64,000 nucleotides of DNA from an uncultured Parabacteroides sp. (GTDB lineage: Bacteria; Bacteroidota; Bacteroidia; Bacteroidales; Tannerellaceae), in NCBI RefSeq assembly GCF_902493135.1, contig NZ_CABUOD010000009.1:1-64000 (forward strand), given 5' to 3'. Position numbers and translations under genes: made by a program. The notes beneath the pieces were generated by a model that was not told the origin of the DNA, ran no database searches, and worked only from the letters and a program-made list of their open reading frames with translations. The stretch's first letter is position 1, and every line of letters begins with the position of its first letter. This document shows, in pieces, positions 7,033 to 15,502 of this stretch.

Positions 7033-9483
7033 ATGAAATCGAATTTAGTTCTTTTAGCGCTTATATTAGTCAGCTGCCAGCCGGAAATGCCTGTCACCTC
7101 TTCTATTCTGGTGGATAGGGATGGGTTGACAATTCCTGTAAACAAGGAACTGTATGGTTTGACCATTGAGGAAATCAATCATGCGGTGGATGGCGGTATC
7201 TATGCGGAACTGATACAAAACCGGAGTTTTGAAGATGGGGTGCCTCCCTTGAACTGCCCGTACGACCCTGTCCGCCGGGTCCTGACTACCCCGAATGGAT
7301 GGAGCATTCCCTTCTTGCGACCTGATTCGGTGCCGGGATGGCGTCGGTTTTCTGCCACATCTTATCTGTATCCCGACACAAAAGAGCTGATTAATGACAA
7401 AAACCGGCGTTCCCTGCTGGTTTCCGTGTCCGCTTCAGCCGAGTCGGGAAAAGGAGGTGTCGTTGCCGAAGGGTATGGAGGAATACCGCTTCGAAAAGGA
7501 GAGAAATATGATTTGTCTTTCTACATGAAAGGAGCCTCTATGGTTCCGAAGACCGTAAGCCTGACTTTGGCCGATTCTACCGGAGAGACGGCCTTCAGCG
7601 AAGTTTACCGTATGTCACCGGACTATGAATGGAGGAAGTACAAGCATACTTTTACCGCAACCTCGAATACGAATAAAGCCGTGTTGACGATAACGACTGA
7701 CAGTTCGGCTGTTTTCTGGCTGGATGTCGTTTCCCTGCTTCCGCAAAAGACATGGAAAGGCCGTCCGAACGGATTGCGTCCGGAACTGATGGAGCTCATT
7801 GCCGCATTGAAGCCTGCGTTCATTCGTTTCCCCGGCGGCAGTTTTGTAGAAGGATATACGGCCGGGACCTATCCGGTCTGGCGTGAAACCGTAGGGGACA
7901 TTGCCGAACGCAAACATTTCTGGAATGTATGGGCATACGGTACGACGAACGGCATCGGCTATCATGAATATCTCCAAATGTGTGAGGACTTGGACGCCGA
8001 ACCTATCTATGTGATGAATAGCGGTGTGACCAGTCAAAGCCGCCGTCCGCGTTATGAAGACATAACGGCGATGGGGAAGTTGGTACAGGACGCCTTGGAT
8101 GCCATCGCCTATGCCAATGAACCGGCCGATTCCGTCATGGGCGCCTTGCGGGCCGGTCACGGACATCCGGAACCTTTCGGATTGAAATATGTGGAGATCG
8201 GCAGTGAAAATTACGGGCTGGAATATACCAAGCGTTTCGAGTTGTTGAAGAAAGCGATCCGGGAGGCTTATCCGGACGTTACGGTGATAAGCAGTTCCGA
8301 CATAAGAGGAAAAAACAGGAATGAATGGTCGGATACCCATTTTTATTCGAGCGAGTCGTTTCTGATCTCCAATCACAACCGTTTTGTTGCCGGACGACAT
8401 ACGCGCCGGATGCCTCCTGCCTTTATCGGAGAATTCGGCTTGTCCGGCGGGGCTGCCCCCGGAAGTTTGCGGGCGGCCATCGGGGAGGCTTGTTTCCTTG
8501 CAGGAGCAGAGAACGGGCAGGACATCGTGAAGCGCCTGGCTTATGCCCCGGTTCTGGGAAATACGAAATACAAGATAGAACGTCATCCGGCCATCTCTTT
8601 TGACGGTGAACAGACCGTCCTTTCTCCCTCTTACCACCTGCTGCAAATGTTCGGCAGCAACAGAGGAGACGAAGTGCTGAAGACCGAAGTCCGCACCTAT
8701 CAGAAACCCCAGGTGACCTTCGGACGCGCCGGTATCGAAATGTTCGATAACAGCTATGAATTCAAGGAGGTAAAAATAGACAATTCGCCGGTTACGGAAG
8801 GAACTGTCATGACCGGAGGCTGGACGGTCGGACAGGGTACGTTGACGCCGGTTGCAAACAGGTGGAACTATATCCTTTTAGGCGATCCGTCTGCCTATGA
8901 CTATACGTTCTCGGCGGATATCAGGCGGACGAAGGGGAGCGGACAAATCCAATTCCGTGTGCGTGACAACGGGCTTCCCGGAGAGCGGAATGACTATATC
9001 GGGTTGACGATCGGTACCGGTGTCGTCGAGTTCTATCGCCAGGCGGGAGGAGTGAGGGACACGTTGCGTGCGCCTGCCCTTTATCCGTTCCAGAGCAATC
9101 GCTGGTATAACGTGAAGATCGCTTGCAAAGGCGAACAAATCGGTTGTTTCGTGAATGACACGCTGGTTCATGAGGCGATACTTCCCGGCATACCTTCATT
9201 GGTTTCTACCGCGGCGTTGGATAAGGAGACTCATTCGATTATACTGAAGGTGATCAACACGACCCGTCACGAAGAGAAGACGGAGTTGGACCTGCAAGGT
9301 GTCAGTGTCAAAAATACGGCGGAAATTATTCAGCTCACAGGAGATCCCGAAGCGCGTAACACTTACGACCACCCCGGCGTGGTCGTACCGGAGACAAAAG
9401 AAATATCCTTCTCGCTGAGCGGTCCCAAAGTGTACAATTTCCCTCCTAACTCGATTACGATAATGAAACTGAAGATCGACTGA
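7033..9483 (+). CDS. GH51-type alpha-L-arabinofuranosidase lipoprotein
   Basis: The 816-residue protein starts with a signal sequence and lipobox (LVSC, Cys15), so it is a lipoprotein. A substrate-binding beta-sandwich (CBM4_9-like, about residues 110-235) precedes the catalytic barrel. The predicted acid/base is Glu392 in EIGSEN (usually EIGNEN) and the nucleophile Glu467 in FIGEFG. A C-terminal beta-domain (about 590-700) resembles a laminin-G/concanavalin fold. Family members remove arabinofuranose from arabinan or arabinoxylan. There is no SusC/SusD pair nearby, so it is not part of a visible polysaccharide-utilisation locus. The start is fixed by the signal peptide. Confidence 0.88.
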   Translation: MKSNLVLLALILVSCQPEMPVTSSILVDRDGLTIPVNKELYGLTIEEINHAVDGGIYAELIQNRSFEDGVPPLNCPYDPVRRVLTTPNGWSIPFLRPDSVPGWRRFSATSYLYPDTKELINDKNRRSLLVSVSASAESGKGGVVAEGYGGIPLRKGEKYDLSFYMKGASMVPKTVSLTLADSTGETAFSEVYRMSPDYEWRKYKHTFTATSNTNKAVLTITTDSSAVFWLDVVSLLPQKTWKGRPNGLRPELMELIAALKPAFIRFPGGSFVEGYTAGTYPVWRETVGDIAERKHFWNVWAYGTTNGIGYHEYLQMCEDLDAEPIYVMNSGVTSQSRRPRYEDITAMGKLVQDALDAIAYANEPADSVMGALRAGHGHPEPFGLKYVEIGSENYGLEYTKRFELLKKAIREAYPDVTVISSSDIRGKNRNEWSDTHFYSSESFLISNHNRFVAGRHTRRMPPAFIGEFGLSGGAAPGSLRAAIGEACFLAGAENGQDIVKRLAYAPVLGNTKYKIERHPAISFDGEQTVLSPSYHLLQMFGSNRGDEVLKTEVRTYQKPQVTFGRAGIEMFDNSYEFKEVKIDNSPVTEGTVMTGGWTVGQGTLTPVANRWNYILLGDPSAYDYTFSADIRRTKGSGQIQFRVRDNGLPGERNDYIGLTIGTGVVEFYRQAGGVRDTLRAPALYPFQSNRWYNVKIACKGEQIGCFVNDTLVHEAILPGIPSLVSTAALDKETHSIILKVINTTRHEEKTELDLQGVSVKNTAEIIQLTGDPEARNTYDHPGVVVPETKEISFSLSGPKVYNFPPNSITIMKLKID

Positions 9484-9487
9484 CAGG

Positions 9488-9566
9488 GCGACCGGCATCG
9501 GATTCAAAACCGATGCCGGTCGCGTATTCAACCGATGCCAGTCGGGCGTCCAACCGATGCCGGTCC
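9488..9566. repeat. array of the word CCGATGCCGGTC in direct and inverted copies
   Basis: The word occurs inverted at 9488-9501 and direct at 9510-9523, about 9531-9545 (one mismatch) and 9553-9566. The first two copies form a perfect 14-base-pair hairpin with an eight-base loop just after the GH51 stop. There is no T-run after the hairpin, so it is not a standard terminator. Confidence 0.75.
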
Positions 9567-9596
9567 ATTGACTGCCGGATGCCTGCCGGATGAAAT

Positions 9597-9630
9597 AAAA
9601 AAGGCTGCCTCGGTATGAAGCAGCCTTTTT
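9597..9630. terminator. terminator between convergent GH51 and GH20 genes
   Basis: AAAAGGCTGC (9599-9608) pairs with GCAGCCTTTT (9620-9629), with A-run and T-run on the flanks, so it can work in both directions. Confidence 0.85.
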
Positions 9631-9649
9631 CCGTTTAGTATCGCATTGA

Positions 9650-11998
9650 TTAATGGACTAACATTTCAGGAGTGATCTTGACAAACTTGTCGGAGTCGGC
9701 TTTGCGGAGCTTCACGCTTCCGTCGTTCCAGTTGGAAGGCCAGCCGCCGATGATATGTCCCAAGAATACCACCTTGATCTCGTGCAAGCCCTTCGACAAT
9801 GCAGCCGAACTGTCGTGGCGGGAGAAGCGTTTCACTTCACCGCCGTTGTTCACTAACAATTTGCCGTCGATCCATACCTCTTCGTTGTCGGAAGAAATAT
9901 AGTAAACACCGTCTTCAGGGATGTTGACGTAACCGGTTGCTATGGCAGCATATTGCTTGACACCGCGCATGGATTCGCTTGTTTTCACTACGCTGGTGAT
10001 TTCACGCAGGTCTTTGATCACCGATTTCTTCCATTCTTTCACATCTCCTAATTTGGAAGAATTCAGGAACATGCCGTCGGTCACCTGCATTTCCAATCCC
10101 GGAGCAGTCTGTGCTACTTCCTTGGCAGGCGCCAATGCTTGTTTTTCAACCGTGATCGTACGAGTCTTGCTCATCTTGCCGGAAGGCAATACGGAACGGA
10201 TCTTCAAGACGCCCGATTCCGTGAATTCGATAGGAGCCGTATAGACCGTCGATTCCGGAGTCGGTTCGGTTCCGTCGATCGTATAAACTACCTTGACCGG
10301 ACGGGTGGTCTTGAATTCCAAAGAAGCCTTGTCGGTGAATGCAACGAAATTGCATGAGCCGTTCGGTTGCTCCGGTTGCGGGATATGGTAGTTGATGTTC
10401 AGTTCGTCCAGACGGACCAAGGCATTATCCAGGCGACGTTCGAAGTCTTTATAATCCTTGCGTGCCAATGGAGTCCAGCCGATTTCAGCCAATGCCAGCA
10501 CACGCGGGTAGGCGCGGTATTCCAGCAGGTCCGTGTTGTACATATATTCGGACCACAGGTTTGTTTGTACCCCCTTGATCAAGTTCGCCTTTCCGGTAGC
10601 GACCAAAGTGTCGGGCGTCGGATTGTAAGCATACACTCTCGACAGCGGATCGTAACCGCCGATAGAAACCGGTTCGATCTTCGGATCGCCCTGGAACTGG
10701 TCGATGTACATGCCGCCGCTTCCCGGAGTCATGATCGCTTCATGGCCCATGTTGGCAGCAGCGATACCGCCTTCTTCACCACGCCAAGACATGACGGTTG
10801 CGGAAGGAGCGAGGCCGCCTTCGAGGATCTCATCCCATCCGATGATCTTTTTACCATGCTTTTCGGACAGGTATTTCTCCATGCGCTGAACGAAATAGCT
10901 CTGCAGCTTTTCTTCGGCAGAATGGTTCTTGTCGGCTTTCAGACCTTCCTCGCGGATGCGCTTCTGGCAGAGCGGGCATTCTTTCCAGCTCGATTTCGGG
11001 CATTCGTCACCACCGATATGGATATATTCGCCGGGGAAAAGAGGCGCGACTTCGTCGAAAACGTCCTGCAGGAACTCGAACGGTTTTTCCTTTCCGGCAC
11101 ACAATACGATGTCTTCTACCCCCCAGATGATACGCGGGGTGGTCGGTTCGCCCTTGCAAGACAATTCGGGATATGCGGAGATTGCAGCCAACTCGTGTCC
11201 CGGAAGTTCGATTTCAGGAACGATCGTGATAAAACGGTCTGCTGCATATTTTACCACTTCCTTGATCTGGTCTTGCGTATAAAAACCGCCATATTCCGTT
11301 CCTTCGCCATCTATGCGTTTGGAACCGACTTCTGTCAGTTTCGGGTATTTCTTGATTTCGATACGCCAGCCCTGGTCGTCCGTCAGATGCCAATGCATGC
11401 GGTTGATCTTGAACAAAGCCAGTACGTCGAGATGTTTCTTTACGTTCTCTACCGGGATGAAATGACGGCACGGGTCGAGCATGATGCCGCGGTATTCGAA
11501 ACGCGGTTCGTCCTTCACCGTCACGCAGGGTGCAGTCCAGGCGATACCGTTCACGACTGCCGGGCTCTGGATCTCGGCCGGAAGCAACTGCATGAACGTT
11601 TGCATGCCGTAGAACAAGCCTTGCGGGGTCTTAGCCTTAACCGTCACGCCTTGCGGAGTGACATCCAGCGTGTAGCCTTCGTCGTTTACATCCAGCGTCC
11701 CGTCGATCGCCAGTGCAATGCCGTTTGAGGCGGCCTTGTCACTGACCGTTATCTGGTAGCCGGTGGCAAGATTCATCTGGGCGGCAAAATATTCGGCAAC
11801 TGTTTTAGCTTCCGGAGTGGAGGCGGAGAAGGCTGTGTTTTTGCTTAGTTTAAAACTACCCTCGTTCTGTACGAGGCTTACCGGCGTCGGGATTACATTG
11901 ATGCCCTGGTTGTAAGGCATCTGTTTGGCAGGCCCGTCGCTGCACGACGCAAGGATACAAAATGCTGCGCCGGCACACATCGAAATGAGTTTCATCAT
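9650..11998 (-). CDS. GH20 beta-N-acetylhexosaminidase lipoprotein
   Basis: The 782-residue protein has a lipobox (LASC, Cys19), a GH20b N-terminal domain (about 30-160), a GH20 catalytic barrel (about 165-510) with the paired catalytic residues Asp331-Glu332 in HIGGDECPKSSW, a chitobiase-type beta-sandwich (about 545-620: TDKASLEF..YTIDGTEPT) and a C-terminal PA14-like or CBM-like domain with VYYISSDNEEVWIDGKLL. It removes terminal N-acetylglucosamine or galactosamine from host glycans or chitooligosaccharides at the cell surface or in the periplasm. It lies 60 bases after glyA without an obvious promoter of its own. Confidence 0.95.
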   Translation of the reverse strand: MMKLISMCAGAAFCILASCSDGPAKQMPYNQGINVIPTPVSLVQNEGSFKLSKNTAFSASTPEAKTVAEYFAAQMNLATGYQITVSDKAASNGIALAIDGTLDVNDEGYTLDVTPQGVTVKAKTPQGLFYGMQTFMQLLPAEIQSPAVVNGIAWTAPCVTVKDEPRFEYRGIMLDPCRHFIPVENVKKHLDVLALFKINRMHWHLTDDQGWRIEIKKYPKLTEVGSKRIDGEGTEYGGFYTQDQIKEVVKYAADRFITIVPEIELPGHELAAISAYPELSCKGEPTTPRIIWGVEDIVLCAGKEKPFEFLQDVFDEVAPLFPGEYIHIGGDECPKSSWKECPLCQKRIREEGLKADKNHSAEEKLQSYFVQRMEKYLSEKHGKKIIGWDEILEGGLAPSATVMSWRGEEGGIAAANMGHEAIMTPGSGGMYIDQFQGDPKIEPVSIGGYDPLSRVYAYNPTPDTLVATGKANLIKGVQTNLWSEYMYNTDLLEYRAYPRVLALAEIGWTPLARKDYKDFERRLDNALVRLDELNINYHIPQPEQPNGSCNFVAFTDKASLEFKTTRPVKVVYTIDGTEPTPESTVYTAPIEFTESGVLKIRSVLPSGKMSKTRTITVEKQALAPAKEVAQTAPGLEMQVTDGMFLNSSKLGDVKEWKKSVIKDLREITSVVKTSESMRGVKQYAAIATGYVNIPEDGVYYISSDNEEVWIDGKLLVNNGGEVKRFSRHDSSAALSKGLHEIKVVFLGHIIGGWPSNWNDGSVKLRKADSDKFVKITPEMLVH

Positions 11999-12028
11999 GT
12001 TTATTTAGGTGTTTTTTGTATGAATGAA

Positions 12029-12056
12029 GGGGCGACCGTAAAGGCCGCCCTTTTTT
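12029..12056 (+). terminator. hairpin plus T-run facing against the surrounding genes
   Basis: GGGCGACC (12030-12037) pairs with GGCCGCCC (12043-12050, one mismatch) and a T-run follows at 12051-12056 on the plus strand, while both flanking genes are on the minus strand. It would stop antisense transcripts; on the minus strand it is only a hairpin preceded by an A-run. Confidence 0.45.
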
Positions 12057-12058
12057 AT

Positions 12059-13339
12059 TTACCAAGCGAAGATCGGATATTCCTTCATGATGCCGTTCAC
12101 TTTTTCGCGAACAGCCGTGATAGTCTTGTCGCATTCGGGTGCTGCCAGTACGGTGTCGATCAGTTCGACGATCTCGGCCATCAGCGGTTCTTTAGCGCCG
12201 CGGGTCGTGATAGCCGGAGTTCCGACACGGATGCCGGAAGTCTGGAATGCCGAACGGCTGTCGAACGGAACCATATTCTTGTTTACGGTGATATCGGCGG
12301 CTACCAATGCCTTTTCTGCCACCTTGCCGGTCAGTTCGGGGAACTTCTTGCGCAGGTCGATCAACATGCTGTGGTTGTCCGTACCGTCGGAGATGATCTT
12401 GTAACCTTTGTCCATGAATGCTTTTGCCATAGCAGCCGCATTGGCTTTTACCTGAGCCTGGTAGGTCTTGTATTCCGGTTCCAGCGCTTCGCCGAAGGCT
12501 ACGGCTTTGGCGGCGATCACGTGTTCCAGCGGACCGCCCTGTATGCCTGGGAATACGGCGGAATCCAGCAGTTGGGACATCTTCTTGATCTCTCCCTTCG
12601 GTGTCTTCTTGCCCCAGGGATTCTCGAAATCCTTACCTAACAGGATGATGCCGCCACGCGGACCGCGCAAGGTCTTGTGGGTCGTGGAAGTTACGATATG
12701 AGCATATTCCAGCGGGTTGTTCAGCAGTCCGGCTGCGATCAGTCCGGCAGGGTGAGCCATGTCGATCATCAAAAGGGCGCCGACCTTGTCGGCAATCTCA
12801 CGCATCCGCTTGTAGTCCCACTCGCGGGAATAAGCGGAACCGCCGCCTACGATCAATTTCGGCTTTTCACGTAAAGCGACTTCTTCCATCTGGTCGTAGT
12901 CTACACGGCCGGTATCTTCTTTTACGTTATATTCTGTCGCGCGGTATAAGATACCGGAACTGTTTACAGGAGAACCGTGGGAAAGGTGGCCGCCGTGTGC
13001 CAGGTTCAGGCCGAGGAATGTATCGCCGGGATTCAGGACTGCCAGAAATACGGCTGCATTGGCCTGTGCTCCTGAATGGGGTTGCACGTTGGCCCATTCT
13101 GCATTGAAAATCTGTTTCAACCGTTCGATAGCGATGGTTTCGCTCTGGTCCACTACTTCGCAACCTCCATAATAACGCTTGCCGGGATATCCTTCAGCGT
13201 ATTTGTTGGTCAGACAGCTCCCCATGGCTTGCATCACCTGGTCGCTTACAAAGTTTTCGGAAGCGATCAGCTCGATGCCTTTCAGTTGGCGCTGATGTTC
13301 CTTCTCAATGATGTCGAAAATGATATTGTCTCTTTTCAT
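12059..13339 (-). CDS. glyA: serine hydroxymethyltransferase
   Basis: The 426-residue protein is full length for GlyA, a PLP enzyme converting serine and tetrahydrofolate to glycine and 5,10-methylene-tetrahydrofolate in the cytoplasm. Diagnostic segments are LIASENFVS, NKYAEGYPGKRYYGG, the one-carbon-binding loop and the PLP lysine in VTSTTHKTLRGPRGG. The start at MKRDNIIFDII fits the family. It is transcribed from a -7 box at 13396-13403, with the GH20 gene directly downstream. Confidence 0.98.
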   Translation of the reverse strand: MKRDNIIFDIIEKEHQRQLKGIELIASENFVSDQVMQAMGSCLTNKYAEGYPGKRYYGGCEVVDQSETIAIERLKQIFNAEWANVQPHSGAQANAAVFLAVLNPGDTFLGLNLAHGGHLSHGSPVNSSGILYRATEYNVKEDTGRVDYDQMEEVALREKPKLIVGGGSAYSREWDYKRMREIADKVGALLMIDMAHPAGLIAAGLLNNPLEYAHIVTSTTHKTLRGPRGGIILLGKDFENPWGKKTPKGEIKKMSQLLDSAVFPGIQGGPLEHVIAAKAVAFGEALEPEYKTYQAQVKANAAAMAKAFMDKGYKIISDGTDNHSMLIDLRKKFPELTGKVAEKALVAADITVNKNMVPFDSRSAFQTSGIRVGTPAITTRGAKEPLMAEIVELIDTVLAAPECDKTITAVREKVNGIMKEYPIFAW

Positions 13340-13395
13340 TACATGTAAAATTGGTTATTGCAATGAGTCCCCTTTTCTTTTGTGAGGATCGCTGG

Positions 13396-13403
13396 CAAAT
13401 TTA
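13396..13403 (-). promoter_or_regulatory. -7 box for glyA
   Basis: Minus strand TAAATTTG, 57 bases ahead of the ATG. It overlaps the edge of a palindrome (TTACGAT...ATCGTAA, 13401-13419) that could be an operator or the end of the toxin-antitoxin transcript. Confidence 0.5.
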
Positions 13404-13446
13404 CGATAAAAAATCGTAAGGGGGATAAAATCATATCGAAATATCC

Positions 13447-13770
13447 TTATAACTTCAACATTGTATATAGGTTGGACGGATTTTGGCGACAATCGAAAAT
13501 GGCCGCTATTTTAATAATATCTTTTCGTATATAGTAGATGATCTTATAGTCGCCGACAACAAAACTCCGGAAAACCTGACCATTTTTTTGGTCTACTATT
13601 TCAATTTTGCCCATAAACGGCTGATGAACTAAGCTGTTTGCAGCCTCTATGATCGGATCGATTCTTTTTCGAACAACTTTCCCATTTGACATGGGCTTGT
13701 AAAAAGTGTAAATTTCTTTCAGTTGTTTTTTGGCTTGGGGTAACCATGTCGGGTTTAGAGGTTTTACCAT
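13447..13770 (-). CDS. RelE/ParE-type toxin
   Basis: The 107-residue basic protein matches the RelE/ParE fold: an N-terminal helix pair (WLPQAKKQLKEIYTFY), 'VRKRIDPIIEAANSL', a middle strand region (MGKIEIVDQKNGQVFRSFVVGDYKIIYYI) and a C-terminal strand with FDCRQNP, the usual D-x-R-x-(N/D)-P end. ParE members poison gyrase and RelE members cleave mRNA; which applies cannot be read from the sequence. It overlaps the antitoxin gene by seven bases and lies downstream of it. Confidence 0.88.
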   Translation of the reverse strand: MVKPLNPTWLPQAKKQLKEIYTFYKPMSNGKVVRKRIDPIIEAANSLVHQPFMGKIEIVDQKNGQVFRSFVVGDYKIIYYIRKDIIKIAAIFDCRQNPSNLYTMLKL

Positions 13771-14018
13771 GTTTTCATTTCTTCTTCGAGTTCTTCTGTC
13801 GAGATTCCTAAACCATTTTTATCATCTTCCAATGACTGACGAAGTATCTCCATCTGTTCTTCATGCGTGTAAACGCAAGGACGTTTTATCGGGATGACAT
13901 TCATGTCCTTGAATTTATCCAAGGCCTTTCTCAGGTAATCGATCAGTCTCGGATTGTCTGTTTTCAGGATCTCTTCGATCAGAAGCTGTTTTTGTGCATT
14001 TAATTCCATAGTTGTCAT
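13764..14018 (-). CDS. antitoxin of the ParE-type pair
   Basis: About 84 residues, acidic at the C-terminus (DDKNGLGISTEELEEEMKTW) and helical, with an N-terminal half (QLLIEEILKTDNPRLIDYLRKAL) that could form a dimer. It sits just upstream of and overlaps the toxin gene, the usual order for antitoxins. The ATG at 14018 is chosen because a -7 box at 14052-14059 lies inside the only longer alternative. Confidence 0.8.
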   Translation of the reverse strand: MTTMELNAQKQLLIEEILKTDNPRLIDYLRKALDKFKDMNVIPIKRPCVYTHEEQMEILRQSLEDDKNGLGISTEELEEEMKTW

Positions 14019-14051
14019 AATATATAATGTATTTATCTGTCGATGCAGTTG

Positions 14052-14059
14052 CAAATATA
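14052..14059 (-). promoter_or_regulatory. -7 box for the toxin-antitoxin pair
   Basis: Minus strand TATATTTG, 34 bases before the ATG at 14018, in agreement with TAnnTTTG. Confidence 0.5.
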
Positions 14060-14072
14060 GGCATATCCCATT

Positions 14073-14100
14073 AAAAAGCCCGCATCGAACCGGGCTTTTT
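14073..14100. terminator. terminator downstream of the Gfo/Idh gene
   Basis: AAAAAGCCCG (14073-14082) pairs perfectly with CGGGCTTTTT (14091-14100) around an eight-base loop. It ends the oxidoreductase transcript on the minus strand, just before the toxin-antitoxin promoter. Confidence 0.9.
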
Positions 14101-14112
14101 AACGGGACTGTC

Positions 14113-15174
14113 TTATTTTTTCAATTTCACCGTTTCCCACATTTCACTGCTATCGCAGGCCGCCTCGATCAGGCGGATGACAGGCAGTACGTCGGCGGCA
14201 TCCGTCAGGAGCGGTTCGCCGAAGCGGAGGTGGCGGTGGATGTTGTCGTAGAAAGCGGCATAGTTTCCGGCGAGGCTGGGATATTTGCGGCGGACGACAT
14301 GGCCGTCCTTTTCCGTGTGGAGGAGGCCCCAGGTGCTCTCGTCTTCCACTCCCCATCCCGGCGTGCCGGGGAGCAGGCCGTCGTTGAGGTCGGCTTCCTG
14401 CCGGTCCAGGCCGTATTTGACAAACGAGCCTTCCGTGCCGTGCAGGACAAAACGGGGCTCCGGTTCGCACATCAGGTAGCTGGATTTGAGGGTCACCTTG
14501 ATACGCGGCGCTTTTGAGGGGCGGAGCAGGTGGATCACGAAATAATCATCTACACTGCTGCCCTTACGAAGGACGTCGACATCGGCAAAAACGGCTTCCG
14601 GCATGCCGAACAGTTGAACCGCCTGGTCGATCAGGTGCGATCCCAGGTTATAGATCAGGCCGCCGCCCAGCTTTCCGGTTTCTTTCCATGTATCCGGTTT
14701 TATGAAGTTACGATAGCGGGGAAAAGTCGACTCGAACTCGACAAGACGTCCCAGCAGTCCTTTGTCCAGTATCTCCCGGACCGTCAGGAAATCCGAATCC
14801 CAGCGCCTGTTCTGATATACGCTTATGGCCAGTCCTTTGGACCGGGCGAGGTCGACCAGTTCCTGCCCCTGTTCTACTGTTGTCGTGAAAGGTTTCTCGA
14901 CAATCACGTTCTTTCCGGCCTCCAGTGCCTTGCGTGCGTACTCGTAGTGCGTACTGTCCGGCGTATTGACAACGACCAGTTCCAACTCGTCCAAGGCGAT
15001 GAGTTCCTCGAAACTGCGCACAATCCGGGCTGAAGGATAACGTTCTTTCGACAGTTCCTTGCTGCGTTCCGTGATTGCCGCCAGGCAGAAAGCCGGGTTC
15101 GTACTGATAAATGGGGCGTGGAATATTTGCCCTGACATGCCGAAGGCTGCCAATCCTGTTTTGATCTTCTCCAT
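14113..15174 (-). CDS. Gfo/Idh/MocA-family oxidoreductase
   Basis: The 353-residue protein has an N-terminal Rossmann domain (IKTGLAAFGMSGQIFHAPF), the diagnostic EKPFTTT after VVVNTPDSTHYEYA, and a C-terminal alpha/beta domain with GGGLIYNLGSHLIDQAVQLFG, where the histidine is the family's catalytic position. Members oxidise sugars, inositols or related compounds with NAD(P); the substrate is not evident here. The ATG at 15174 is preferred because the nucleotide-binding strand begins three residues in; a longer frame to 15228 would cross a near-consensus -7 box at 15196-15203 (TATCTTCG). Confidence 0.92.
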   Translation of the reverse strand: MEKIKTGLAAFGMSGQIFHAPFISTNPAFCLAAITERSKELSKERYPSARIVRSFEELIALDELELVVVNTPDSTHYEYARKALEAGKNVIVEKPFTTTVEQGQELVDLARSKGLAISVYQNRRWDSDFLTVREILDKGLLGRLVEFESTFPRYRNFIKPDTWKETGKLGGGLIYNLGSHLIDQAVQLFGMPEAVFADVDVLRKGSSVDDYFVIHLLRPSKAPRIKVTLKSSYLMCEPEPRFVLHGTEGSFVKYGLDRQEADLNDGLLPGTPGWGVEDESTWGLLHTEKDGHVVRRKYPSLAGNYAAFYDNIHRHLRFGEPLLTDAADVLPVIRLIEAACDSSEMWETVKLKK

Positions 15175-15263
15175 TTTTATGAAAGTTTGTTTTTGCGAAG
15201 ATATGAATTTATCGGTTACAATGTCCATTAGACGCCTTTTTGATTCTTTGGACGGGAAGAAAG

Positions 15264-15294
15264 TTGTTGTTCCACATTATATTTCGTATATTTG
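15264..15294 (+). promoter_or_regulatory. promoter reading into the inverted repeat and second HU-like gene
   Basis: TTG at 15264-15266, 20 bases, then TATATTTG at 15287-15294. The first transcribed base would be near 15299, within the left arm of the inverted repeat, giving the HU-like mRNA a leader of about 200 bases. Confidence 0.6.
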
Positions 15295-15409
15295 ATGCCA
15301 GTGTAATTTGTTTTCGACAATGCCGTGTATATATACGACAACGTCGAAGATATTCCCGACAATGCCGGAAATATGCATGACGACGTCGGAAACAAATTAC
15401 ACTGGCATC
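15294..15409. repeat. 20-bp perfect inverted repeat with internal CGACA words
   Basis: Arms 15294-15313 (begins GATGCCAGTG) and 15390-15409 are perfect complements, separated by 76 bases. The inside holds CGACAATGCCG (15315, 15358), CGACAACGTCG (15336) and CGACGTCGG (15381), themselves partly palindromic. Transcribed from the promoter at 15264-15294 it would fold into a long branched hairpin in the leader of the HU-like gene. No promoter lies between the arms. The 328-base gap 15175-15502 holds this element and the two promoters. Confidence 0.85.
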
Positions 15410-15502
15410 CGATACCGGATACATTGTCAGGAAACAGTAAGGACATCGGATGGCGACGAGCGATAGACGGGGTTTTATTATCAATCAAATTGGAAAGAGG
15501 AA

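Noticed and set aside
7615..8646. 343-codon minus-strand open frame opposite the GH51 gene
   Set aside because: Antisense frame without protein features.
10367..11728. 453-codon plus-strand open frame opposite the GH20 gene
   Set aside because: Composition is an antisense shadow of a clear hexosaminidase; no domain, signal or promoter.
15294..15409. Invertible promoter (phase-variable switch)
   Set aside because: The interior lacks a TAnnTTTG box; the promoter is outside the arms, and no recombinase is adjacent.
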